Assembly (NCBI GenBank): GCA_019022495.1
Contig: JAFEKR010000029.1
Span: 434,001-498,000, forward strand
Length of the DNA: 64,000 nucleotides
Direction: 5' to 3'
DNA from: Epichloe hybrida
Lineage: Eukaryota; Ascomycota; Sordariomycetes; Hypocreales; Clavicipitaceae
Shown: piece after piece, positions 37,121 through 47,774 of the stretch
Layout of the letters: every line of letters starts with the position of its first letter
Numbering within the stretch: the first letter of the stretch is position 1
Translations under genes and position numbers: made by a program
Notes under the pieces: model-generated
What the model saw: the letters and a program-made list of their open reading frames with translations, nothing else
Database searches by the model: none
What the model was told of the DNA's origin: nothing

Positions 37121-38978
37121 CAGAGCATTGCAATACAATACAATACAATACATTACACAATACAATACATCCAAAATTTTACAATACAATACAATACATG
37201 TATTATTTGTATTGTTTTGTATTTTTTTTTTCTTTTTTTTTAGTTTTAAGTAAATTCCTTAATTATAAGGTATATATAGTTAATATAATAGCTTATAATA
37301 GCTTATAATAGCTTATAATAGCTTATAATAGCTTATAATAGCTTATAATAGCTTATAATAGCTTATAATAGCTTATAATAGCTTATAATAGCTTATAATA
37401 GCTTATATATATATATTACTTCTATTACTTATATAACTTAAAATAGCTTATAATAGCTTATATATATATATTACTTCTATTACTTATATAACTTAAAATA
37501 TTATTAGTGTTAAAGTTTAATTAAAAATAAATAAGTAATAAATTAATATAATATAAATATAAGTATTTATAAGTAAATTACTATAGAAAAAGCTAGACTT
37601 ATTAATTATTTAGTATTTAAAGGTTTTTTAAAATATTAATAAAATAAAATTCCTTTCTTTTTTATGTTTTTAATATTATACTATTTATAATTTTATACTA
37701 ATAGAAAGTAAGTCCTAATATAACTATAAGACTTACTTTAGTATATTTCTCTCTTTTTAACTAAAATTACATAACTAAGTAAAGAGATTATTATGTTTAT
37801 AGAATAACTAATAGGACCCACTTTAAGAAACACTATATAACCAAGTAAGTAAGCTAAAAGTAGTATAAATAGTTAAACTTACTTTTAAAGCTTATTTATT
37901 TATTTACTTAATATTAAAAAATAGTATATATATTATAATTATTCTTTATATAATATTTTACCTTTTCTTTATAAGCTTTTCCTAGGTTTTTTCCTTTTCT
38001 TTTAGTTTAAAAAAGGTTAAAAGCTAATATAATTTATTATAATTATAATAAAATAGCTTAATAGTAAAAGAAGCATGTATTAAATAAATTTTAATTTTCT
38101 CTTTATAATAAATTCCTTATATATATAAGTATATTTTTATTAGAGTTTTAATCTTATTTATTTAGAATTACAAATTATTTCTTTAGGGTAAATATTATAT
38201 TTAAAGCAAAAATACTATATTAAAATGCATAGTAAATCCTATAAAAAAGCTAGAAAGATAGGATAACCTTTAAAATATAAAGAATAAATATTACTATAAG
38301 TTAAGTTTAGATAATACTATTTATAGCTACCCTATATATATATATAGCTTAATAGTCTAAATTAGCTAAAACTTTATAATTCTATAACTAAATACCTAAA
38401 TAGTATAAAAATTTAAGGATATCTTATTTAGATTATATTAAAAATCTACTATATAATAAGTATATATACTACCTTACCTTTTTAATAATACATTGTATTG
38501 TATTGTAATGTATTATAATGTATTGTATTGTATTGTATTATAATGTATTTTTATATAATAAATAATTATAATAAATCATAGAAAATAGATATAAGAATAG
38601 AAAGACCCTTAATATATTAAGAAAAAATCATTTTTTAAAATAGATATGAAAGAATATTACTAAGATATTATATATTTTAAATAAGCTTACTTTTCTAAAT
38701 AAGCTAAAACTTAATAGATTTTTAAATAAATAACTAAATTATATATAAAAATAAGAATACTATAATTAGATTATTTAAAAAATCTACTATATAATGAATT
38801 TATATAATACCCCACTTATATTTTTCCCTAACAATACATTGTATTGTATGTATTGTATTGTATTGTATTGTATTTTTAATACAATACAATACACAATACA
38901 ATACATAGGGCAATACAATACAATACAATACATCGAAGGGCCAAAAAATACAATACAATACAATACAACAATGCTCTG
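37121..38978. mobile_element. hAT-like element 2 (non-autonomous, 1.86 kb)
   Basis: Perfect 10-bp terminal inverted repeats CAGAGCATTG/CAATGCTCTG are flanked by a perfect 8-bp duplication ATAGTTAT (37113-37120 and 38979-38986). It sits in the leader of the reverse Copia. Subterminal arrays are CAATA units in both orientations at each end (37131-37222, 38837-38970). The interior is AT-rich and non-coding, with further arrays near 38491-38546. It has no transposase remnant. Confidence 0.92.
37291..37400. repeat. Minisatellite (GCTTATAATA)x11
   Basis: Eleven perfect 10-bp units within hAT-like element 2. The last unit overlaps a perfect 55-bp tandem duplication (37391-37445 and 37446-37500). 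Confidence 0.95.
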
Positions 38979-39005
38979 ATAGTTATGAAGTCAACTACTA
39001 ATCAG

Positions 39006-39266
39006 TGTTAGATGCACCAAGGTCCTACGCAGGTAATAAATCCCATATAAATTAAAGTCAATAATAGATAGATAGATAGCTAGCTAGGAAAGAGGGAGAA
39101 GAGAGGGAAAGTCTAGATGCTAGAAAAGTGGGCGAAATCCGTATGTGGGGCACAAAAGGGGGTGGCGAATTAATGCAGCCAATCGCATTGTGTGCATTGC
39201 GCCGGACCCACAATTAGTCCGGTCTTTGGCCATGATTAAACCGATAAAGATCCGAAGGAATTAACA
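39006..39266 (-). repeat. 5' LTR of the reverse Copia (261 bp)
   Basis: It is the partner of 30280-30540. The inner (left) side is mutated (CCCATATAAATTAAAG) and the outer (right) side is intact (GCATTGTGTGCATTGCGCC). The leader next to it begins CTGATTAGTAGTTGACTTC on the minus strand, the likely primer-binding region. Confidence 0.92.
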
Positions 39267-42200
39267 ATAACGCTAAAGAGTATAATTAAGAAGAATCCTA
39301 ATAAAAGCAAGCTTAAGTACCTTAAGATTATGCTATTAACCCTTAAGAAAATCCATAGAGGCTTATACCTTACTAAAATAGTAAATACTAAACTCTATAA
39401 GTAAGCCTTAAATGCTATAGCTAGTGTGCCTAAATATTAGATAGTGGAATATATACACTCTATAAGCTTTAAAAGTCTTACTAAAGACCTCCGTAAGGCA
39501 ATCACTATTATAGAATTAAACAAGAGGCCCTCCTAATACCTTTAGTACTAATAAGGAGACCCTCTAGAGGCTATGTTTACTAATTATTAGTATAGATAGT
39601 AATTATCCCCCTATAGCGGAGGAAGTTATTATAGATAGAGCCCTAGGCTAAGCACTAAGCGTTACTTTATATATAGTAAGAGCGGCTACTAGTTCTCTAA
39701 TTACTTTACTAAAGAATATTAAAAGGAAAAAGACCACTAGTAGGCTAGTAAAATATATTATATACCCCCTTTAGAGAAGAGATTCTAGGCATTCCTTACC
39801 TCCTATAAAGGGTAGGATAATAATAAGCCTAATAAAGGCTTAGGTTAGAATTAGGAATTATATCTTTTAGCCTACATAGAAGCTAAAGAAAATAATAATA
39901 ATATGAAGGAGCTACTATTAATAGCATACCTAAGCATTATATAATTCTTCTATTCTAGACTATAGACTAACTATAATACTACTAATGTTAATATCCTTGT
40001 AACCCTTAATAATTAAGCCTTCTAACACGTATTCCTTAGGTAAGAGCTCTATAAGCCATAAGTGTGTAATAAAGGCTTAATTTGCTATGTCTTTAAAGAA
40101 CACTATTCCAAAGAGGTTTTTAGAGGGATTATACCTAATACTAGCGCTACAGGAAAGTTAACTATAGGAGAGGTATAAGTAAAGGCTTTGTTAAGATTAA
40201 TACCTTTATTAAAGGTAACCCCTTGCGAACCCTAAATTATTATATTTAGCGCCGGATTAGTAGTTACAAAAGGAATCCTTTATATGCCTACAGAGCTTAG
40301 AGAGCTTAAATTCTATATCCTTAACATAGCTACGCCCTTTCTCTTCTTAATTACTAATATAGATAAGATACAAGTTAAGATTAATAACCTTACTAATATA
40401 CTTATCTAAGGTAATAAGACTGTACCTATTATGTAATAATAGGGCTATCCTTAGTGATTACTAGAAGCAAAAGAAATAGTTGCCTTCTACCTTTTAGAAG
40501 GAGATATCTATTAATTACATTATTAACTTAGTTACCCTTCTGTTTAATAACTTACAAAAATCCTTTACTAAGCTAGTTACAAAGTTAAACGCTAGGTAAT
40601 TAAGAAATTAACTAAAGTCTGCCACTATTGCTAGATGTATAGAAAGGCCCCTAGTTAATTCAAGTTTATAATCAAGGACAATCATAAATTTAACTACAAG
40701 ATCATCGTTAATATCATGTAAATCAATAGCTAACTAGTGCTTTACATTATTAATTTAGTAACCTTATTCTAAGCAGCCTAATTCCTTAATCTAAAGAAGC
40801 AGAAGGCTTAAGATATCTAGGATATAATCCGCGAATATTAGATTAATACTTATCTCGGACCCCTAGATTAGATTATCCACGATGCTAGTAATAACTTCGC
40901 TTCCGCTAAGTTTAGGTATTATACTTGATTAATATTAATTAAAACTAGTAAGATGCTAATTAAAGCCTATAATAGCATTAGAAAGGTTAAGAGATACCAC
41001 GGACCTCTACGCTAAGCCTATAATATTATTATAGACTTAATTAGAATAGAGCTTACGCTAGAGTAATATCTCTAAATAGCTGTTAAGGTAATTAATAACT
41101 CCGCAGGCCAAATAGTATTATCCTAACCATACTAGTCTTTAGAGGCTACCTATAAATAATAGATAAGTTACTACTAAGTGTCTTTGTTATTTAATATACT
41201 AAAGTAATTCACAAAGCCACTAATAAAGTCCGCTGCTATCTAGCTTTATAATAGGTTTATAATGCCCTTAAAGCCTAGAATAGCCTTAACATAGCACCTA
41301 TATATTAGCTACCCCTGTAGGCTAATATATGCGTGTAAAGAGAGAAGGGCAGCTAGCATAGCCCTTATAAGCTACTTACTACTAATAGAGAGACCTATAT
41401 AGTTAATATACCCTATAGCCTAGTAAAGTTCCGCTCTATAGTAATAAAGCCCTACTATAAAGACCTATATATTATAGAGGGACTAGAGAAGTAGGAGATA
41501 AAGCCCTATAATACACTAGAGTAGTAGGAGATAAAGCCTAGTAACATAGAGAAAGAAGTAACTACATAACTAACTACTACTAATAAAAGAGATTCTCTAA
41601 TAGAAGATAATAAAGAGCTGTAAATACTAGCTAAGAGAAAGCAAGGGAGACTAAGGAAGGCCCTTATAGTGTAATTTATAAGTATAGAAGAGTCTAATAA
41701 AGAGGCTTATAAAGCCTAAAAGGCCCTAAGGGGAAGCTATTAAGTTAAAGACTTATTACTATACCCTAAAGAAATAAAAGTAAGGAAAAGAAAACCTTAT
41801 AGCCCTAAGAAGAATATTAGCCTAGTTTAGCTTTATATACTTATAAATTAAGATTAAGAGAAGGCCTTTATTTAAGAGGTTATAACTAGAGGGATGCTAA
41901 GTATAGTATTCCTTATAGTAAAGGAAGAGGCTAATTAGAACCTTGCTCTTTAGCTTTGCTAAGAAGGAAGGATTATAACCCTAGGAAAACCCTTTAAGTA
42001 GTCTAATTAAGCTAAGATTAATACTTTACAAGCTTGTAATATGTTTAAATTCGTTAAGTTTAACCTAGCGAAGCACAGAGGTTATAGAATCTTTAATTCT
42101 TATATAGTTAGAGAGATTAAAGGCAAAGGAACAGACTTGCTATATAAGAAATCTTATCTTATTATATAAGGCTATAATAACAAAGGAAAGGAATTTATCC

Positions 42201-43717
42201 TAACGTAATTGCTAATAATTTAACAAGCAAGCTAATGACTTATTATAGCTATTGCTCTATTATTAAGAAGAAGAGGTATCTACCTTTAGATTCGCAATAT
42301 CACACAAGCCTACACTTAATTACATATAGTGCTAATAAGGCTAATTATCGTGAGATTACCAAAGCAAATTACATATCTCTTTCTAGAAGGGACTATAATT
42401 AAATTAATTAGACCTCTTTACGGGATCGCAGAGGCTAGAACCCACTAGTAGGTAACATACTTCTATTACCATAGGGATAACCTTAATATAATAACCTTAA
42501 CCTACAATCCCTACTTATTAATTATAGCCCTAAATAATAAGAATCTCTTTAGCATTATTAGAATGTAAACTAATGATATATTAGGCCTAAGCAATAATAA
42601 CTTCTTCTAAAAAGAAGAGAAAGAGCTCTAGAAGGCTAATTTTATAGCTAAAGAAAAGCAACGATTAACTACTAAGAATCCCCTTATCTTTAATAGGTAT
42701 ATCTTAACCTAAAACACTAATAATTTATTAATCTTAACCTAGAAAGGCTAAAGTTAGAAGATTAAGAAAGTTAATCCTTAATCCTTAATAGTAAAGCAAG
42801 ATTATATAAAGCAATAAGCGCAAGGAAGCTACATTATAACTATGTATTAACTAGAGGCTTTATATAACCTTTTAATTACAGCTTAACACTAAGAGCCCTC
42901 TATAGAAGATATTATATATCTTAATAAACGCCTTAAATAGTAAATTAAGAATTAATAGCGTAGACTATAATACATTCCTTTAGTCCTTAAGGAGGCAAAG
43001 CTCTTCGTGTTTATAGATAGATTACTTGCTAATAACAAGGATTTGAGCTCATAGATCAGATACGTGATTATGATTAGCAACAAGATAATGCAAGATAATA
43101 ATACCTTTATTATAAAAGGTAATATCATTACATATAGCTTAATAAAGAGTAAGAGAGTTACTTATAGCACGCTTACCTCCGAGTTATATAGTATAGTTTA
43201 AGGTGTAGATATTACCTATATAATTTCCATAACTTTACATTAGATTACAGATTAATTAAAGATGCCTTAAATTCCTATGATTCTCTATACTAATTCTTTT
43301 TTATTATATAAATATCTTATAAAGCTAGGAACTATAAAGGAGAAGAGACTAATAATTAATATTATGGCTCTTTATTAATTATATAAGAGGCATAAGATCT
43401 ATGAAGTTAGATAGATTAATGGTAACGATAATCCAGTGGATGTGATAATAAAAGCATTACTAAATTCATTACTTTCCTCTTTAATTAATTTAAATAAATT
43501 AATAATTTATATTAAAGAATAAGTAAAGAGACTTATAATATTAAGGGATAGGAGCTTAGGTAAGGACTAACGGATTAATTTAATTAACTAATGCCACGAT
43601 AGCTAATTAGAGTAACAGATTCTTATTAAGGGATCCACTAGTATATACTTTCCTTTAATCTAATTTTTATTACGTTTTTAAGCTCTTTAGCTATAAAGGA
43701 AAAAGAGAGATTACTAG

Positions 43718-43975
43718 TGTTAATTCCTTTGGATTTTCATTAGTTTAATCATGGCTAAAGACTAGACTAATTATAGGTCCGGCGCGATGCACGCAATGCG
43801 ATTAGCTGCATTAATTCGCTACCCCCTTTTGTGCCCTATATACGGACTTCGCTTACTTTTCTAGTATCTAGACTTTCCCTCTCTTCTCTCTCTTTCCTAG
43901 CTATCTAACTATCTATTATTGACTTCGAATTTATACGGGATTTATTACCTGCGTAGGACCTTGGTGCATCCAACA
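43718..43975 (+). repeat. 3' LTR, forward Copia (258 bp)
   Basis: It is the partner of 28213-28470. Here the inner (left) part is mutated (TTCCTTTGGATTTTCATTAG) while the outer end is intact (GGTGCATCCAACA). Confidence 0.92.
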
Positions 43976-44540
43976 ATATATAGGGTATTATTTAGTAAAA
44001 TAAACACTTAGGTTAAATAATATAATATTAAATCTTAGAAATTAGATTTATTAGTATTTTAAAATCATATAATATAAAATAAAATTTAAGGATTTCTATT
44101 ATACTCTTAAACCTATATAGTATACCCTACACCCTAATATATAACTAATAATCCAAAACTAAGGAAACTTAAATAATTTATAGTAAGTAAACTAAAATAG
44201 TAATTAAATTAATACTAATATTAACTTAATAAAAAAAAATCTATATAATATTATAAGATCTTAATATACCCTACTTTTATTTTCCCCTAACATTACATTT
44301 GTAATGTTTGTAATGTAATGTAATGTAATATGTAATAATTACACATTACATTACATTACATTACACATTACATCTAAACCCTAAATATTACATTACATTA
44401 CATTACATTACATGCTCTGATTATAGCCCGCGTGGCGCTATAGTGTGTTATAGTAGTTTGCTAATAGCAGAAAGAAGCTACCTAATAATAATATTAATTA
44501 TATACGGGAGGAATTTACGAGGAAAGCGTAGTGCACGTTA

Positions 44541-44663
44541 CTAAGTGTGCGTAAAATCAGAGAGGTACCTTCCTATATAAAAACGCGTGCGGAGGTATCT
44601 TATTCGTTTTAGGCTTAGTTGCTACTACGCGTTCAAAAATCCGTTGCTACGCGTTTACGTACT
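44541..44663 (-). repeat. Right terminal inverted repeat of the MULE-like element
   Basis: Inverted partner of 26881-27003, ending TTTACGTACT before the duplicated CGTCTCAAAGG at 44664-44674. Confidence 0.9.
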
Positions 44664-44840
44664 CGTCTCAAAGGTCTTAAGAACACAAAGAGGGGCCGAC
44701 CAGAATGGCCTAGCCAAGCAGCCCTGACCTTGGACGCCTAAACACATATCTGTCAAAAATTAATTACGCATCTGCCGTTAGTCCTAATCAGGATGGATAA
44801 CCTGCCCACTTGTTTTTAGTGTGGCTTGCGTCTATTAATC
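44664..44840. other. Short host (non-repeat) spacer
   Basis: About 170 bp of balanced composition after the MULE-like element. It is the continuation of the host sequence that ends at 26880. No gene is seen. AT-rich, RIP-like sequence resumes from about 44840. Confidence 0.6.
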
Positions 44841-45778
44841 TTCGTAGCATTGTTAAGAGTTAATTATAATGCCTATAATAGGTATTAAAATATTAATATA
44901 ATTAAAGCTATTATAAATATATTACTAGTAGACTATAGGAAATAAATTATAGTTAACTACTAGGCTCCTTAGAGGGATTATTAAAGAAGGATTAACTTAG
45001 TATTAGTGTAAATATAAGCGTTATAAAGGTAAGGTCTCCTTTAACTAACTATATTAAGGGATTTCCTAAGACCTATAGTTATAATAATAAAAACACTATT
45101 ATAGTAGCTTATTATAAGTTTATAATAGTATTAAAAAGGGCATTAACTTATGTAGTAATACTAGTAAGCATGTTACGCTATAGGCTATAGCTATAGTATA
45201 TGATTTCGCTATAGCCTAAAGCTAATAATATTATAGCCCTGCCCTTACCTCTACTACTATAGCCTAAAGCTATTAATACTTATAATTATATTACTTATAA
45301 TGCTTGTAATACCTATAATATAGTAAGCTTAATAATAGATTAGTCTCTTACCCTAGCTAGTATATAAGACTATTCTAAAGTATTATAGATTCTCCCTATA
45401 TTTAAAACTTAGCCTAGTAATATAGTAAGGCTATTATAGGCTTACTATTACTTACCTATATTATTAGGGTTAGGCTTAATAATAGTAGTGATTTAAGCCT
45501 CTTATTTATTAGTAATTAGCTTTAGCTACTAGTAATAGTTAAAGTAAGTTATAAGAAGCTTACTACTACTCTTTAGTATAGTAGTAATTATATAGCTATA
45601 AGGAATTCTAAACTATGCTATAAACTTATAACTATATAAGGTCCTAGGCGCTTTACCTTCTTCTTTATCCTTTACTTTCTAATATTACTAGATAACTTAA
45701 TTTATTAGAAACTAGCCTAATTTATAGGCTAAAGGGTAAGTAATTAGGTAGTTATCCTAATTAATTTAGTAGCTCTTT
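44841..45778. other. Unidentified RIP-like AT-rich sequence
   Basis: TA-dominated with stop codons in all frames, presumably a degraded repeat. I recognise no domain, terminal repeat or duplication. A motif like GCTATAGCCTAAAGCTA recurs at about 45210 and 45265. Confidence 0.5.
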
Positions 45779-46043
45779 TGTTAATTCCTTCGGATCTTCA
45801 TCGGTTCGATCGTGGCCAAAGACTAGACTAATTGTGGGTCCGGCGCGATGCATGCAATATAATCAGCTACATTCATTTGCTACCCCCTCTTTTGCCTTAC
45901 ATACAGATTTCGCTTACTTTTCTAGTATTTATACTTTCCCTCTCTTTTCCCTCTTTCCTTCCTAGCTAATTTAATTAACTATTATTAACTTTAATCATAC
46001 AGGATTACCCTTATACCTGCGTAGGACCTTGGTGTAACCAACA
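45779..46043 (+). repeat. Copia LTR (265 bp) at the fragment's left edge
   Basis: It clearly matches the 28213-28470 LTR, including TTCCTTCGGATCTTCATCGG. A partner LTR is not present nearby. Confidence 0.85.
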
Positions 46044-47333
46044 CTAAGGGTTAATAGATTAATTCCTTAGAAGCGTAATAAGCCTATAACTAGGATTCTA
46101 GTCTCTTCCTTTAGTATACTTATATAGTTATGCTAAATATATTATAAGCTTACAAAGCATTAATCTTAGCTTAATTAGATTACTTAAAGGGTTTTCCTAG
46201 GGTTATAATCTTCCCTTCTTAGCGGAGTTAAAGAGTAAGGTTCTAATTAGCCTTTTCCTTTACTATAAGGAATGCTATACTTAGCATCCCTCTAGCTATA
46301 GTTTCTTAAATAAAGGCCTCCTCCTAATCCTTATTTATAAGTATATAAAGCTAAATTAAGCTAATGTTTTTCTTAGGGCTATAAGGTTTTCTTTTCCTTA
46401 CTTTTATTCCTTTAGGGTAAGGTAGTAAGTCTTTAACTTAATAGCTTCCCTTTAAGGCCTTCTAGGCTTTATAAGCCTTTTCTTTAGACTTTTCTACACT
46501 TATAAATTAAACTATAAGGGCCTTTCTTAGTCTCCTTTATTTTCTCTTAGCTAGTGCCTATAGCTCTTTACCTTCTTCTATTAGGGAATCTCTTTTAGTA
46601 GTAGTAGTTAGTTATATAGTTACTTTTTCCTTTATATTATTAGGCTTTATCTCCTACTACTCTAGTCCCTCTATAATATATAAGTCTCTATAGTAAGGCT
46701 TTACTATTATAGAGTAAAACTTTACTAGGCTATAAGGTATATTAACTATATAGGTCTCTTTATTAGTAGTAAGTAGCTTATAAGGGCTATACTAGCTACC
46801 CTTCTCTCTTTATATATATATATTAGCTTATAAGGGTAGCTAATATATAGGCGTTATATTAGGGCTATTCTAGGCTTTAAGGGTATTATAAACCTGCTAT
46901 AAAGCTAGATAATAGCGGACTTTATTAGTAGCTTTATAAATTACTTTAGCATATTAAATAACAAAGACACTTAGTAATAACTTATCTATTATCTATAGGT
47001 AGCCTCTAAAGACTAGTAAGGTTAGGATAATACTATTTAAGCCTATAGAGTTATTAATTGCTTTAATAGCTATTTAAAGACATTACTCTAGCGTAAGTTC
47101 TATTCTAATTAAGTCTATAATAATATTATAAGCTTAGCGTAAAGGTTTATAATATCTCTTAACCTTTCTAATACTATTATAGGCTTTAATTAGTATCTCC
47201 TTAGTCTTAATTAATATTAGTTAAGCATAGTGCTTAAACTTAGCAAAAGCAAAGTTATTACTAGCATTATATATAATCTATTCTAGAGGTCTAAGATAAG
47301 TATTAATCTAATATTTGCGGATAGCGTCCTAGA
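45779..47333. mobile_element. Scrambled Copia fragment of the 28-44 kb family
   Basis: A forward LTR of the same family (45779-46043, TGTTAATTCC...ACCAACA) is followed by about 90 bp matching the leader region in reverse orientation (compare 36945-37022). Sequence matching the reverse Copia at about 32215-33420 then follows. The LTR and internal parts are in inconsistent orientations, so this is a rearranged remnant. It is cut on the right by hAT element 3. Confidence 0.75.
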
Positions 47334-47495
47334 CAGAGAATTGTATTTAATTACAACTACAAATGTAATTGTGTAGTTGTAGTTGTAATAATTACAATTA
47401 ATTACAACTACAACTACAATTACAATTAATTACAACCCAAATTTTACAATTACAATTAATTACAATTACAAATTAACAATTACATGTAATTATTC
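47334..47495. repeat. Subterminal array of hAT element 3
   Basis: Alternating ACAACTACA and AATTACAATTA units with complementary blocks (GTAGTTGTAGTTGTAAT), placed as in hAT-like elements 1 and 2 but with a different unit sequence. Confidence 0.85.
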
Positions 47496-47539
47496 TAGTA
47501 ATTTTAGATAATATTAGTAAATAGTTAATAGTAACTAGT

Positions 47540-47774
47540 TGTTAGGAACTGGCCTTATGGCTACTGCGTGTAAGCGTTTAGAATGAGAATATTATTCTTA
47601 CAGAAGGAAAGGAGAACTCTACTAGTATTACATAGCATCTAGATATATATCCCCTTATGTGTGGTCTGTGTGTGGTTTACGTAAAGCCCTAACCCCTTTG
47701 CCTAGAGTGTATATACTTTCTAGAGCCTTTCTAGAGCTAGACTTAACCTAAGCTTATAGCTTAAGTCTATAATA
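47540..47774 (-). repeat. 3' LTR of the outer Gypsy (235 bp)
   Basis: The outer end is unmutated (GGAACTGGCCTTATGGCTACTGCG); the inner end is mutated (AGCTTATAGCTTAAGTCTATAATA). Confidence 0.92.

Larger units (their letters stand above)
30280..39266 (-). mobile_element. Copia retrotransposon, reverse copy nested in the forward copy
   Basis: Same family as the surrounding forward copy but inverted. It has 261-bp LTRs at 30280-30540 and 39006-39266 and a perfect 5-bp duplication ATAAC (30275-30279 and 39267-39271). Removing it rejoins the gag region of the forward copy exactly as the reverse copy's own gag reads at about 35.3 kb, which confirms the insertion point. Its leader (5' side, near 37.1 kb) is interrupted by hAT-like element 2. 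It is longer than the forward copy partly because of an internal duplication at 34501-35130. All frames are full of stops. Confidence 0.9.
28213..43975 (+). mobile_element. Copia retrotransposon, forward copy, split by the reverse copy
   Basis: Direct 258-bp LTRs lie at 28213-28470 and 43718-43975. The internal part runs 28471-30279 (leader and gag) and resumes at 39272-43717 (rest of gag, protease, integrase, RT and RNase H). Copia type is shown by integrase before RT: at about 40.8-41.0 kb remnants read GPLD...IYDASNNFAS and NSIRKVKRYHGPLR; the RNase H remnant at about 43.0 kb reads LFVFID...LANNKDLSS. All frames carry many stops from RIP. The flanking duplication is ambiguous because the target is an AT dinucleotide run (TATAT on the left, ATATA on the right). 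Confidence 0.88.
27055..44419. mobile_element. hAT-like element 1 (non-autonomous), interrupted by the Copia nest
   Basis: It begins CAGAGCAT and ends ATGCTCTG, flanked by a perfect 8-bp duplication ATTATAGC (27047-27054 and 44420-44427). An 8-bp duplication with CAG-type ends is the hAT signature. Its own sequence (27055-28212 and 43976-44419, about 1.6 kb) has subterminal arrays of CATTA units in both orientations at each end. The interior is AT-rich and non-coding, so it is a non-autonomous copy. The rest of its span is inserted Copia DNA. Confidence 0.85.
26881..44663. mobile_element. Non-autonomous Mutator-like (MULE) element, now interrupted
   Basis: Terminal inverted repeats of about 123 bp (26881-27003 and 44541-44663) start AGTACGTAAACGCGTAGC and align without gaps at about 90% identity, with most differences C/T or G/A. 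They are flanked by a perfect 11-bp direct repeat CGTCTCAAAGG (26870-26880 and 44664-44674). Long inverted repeats with a 9-11-bp duplication are typical of Mutator-like elements. Only about 0.4 kb of the element's own sequence is present, so it was a short non-autonomous copy; everything between 27055 and 44427 is nested material. No transposase is seen. Confidence 0.85.

Noticed and set aside
36956..38979. Small open frames rich in YCIVLYC and QYNTIQY repeats
   Set aside because: They are translations of the CAATA/TATTG subterminal arrays of hAT-like element 2.
44365..44385. Telomere-like AACCCTAAA motif near the hAT end
   Set aside because: A single occurrence inside the hAT subterminal region, with no tandem TTAGGG/CCCTAA array in the window.
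27055..44419. Reading the 17-kb MULE/hAT span as one giant cargo-carrying mobile element
   Set aside because: Internal duplications show that the interior is successive insertions; the original MULE and hAT were only about 0.4 and 1.6 kb.
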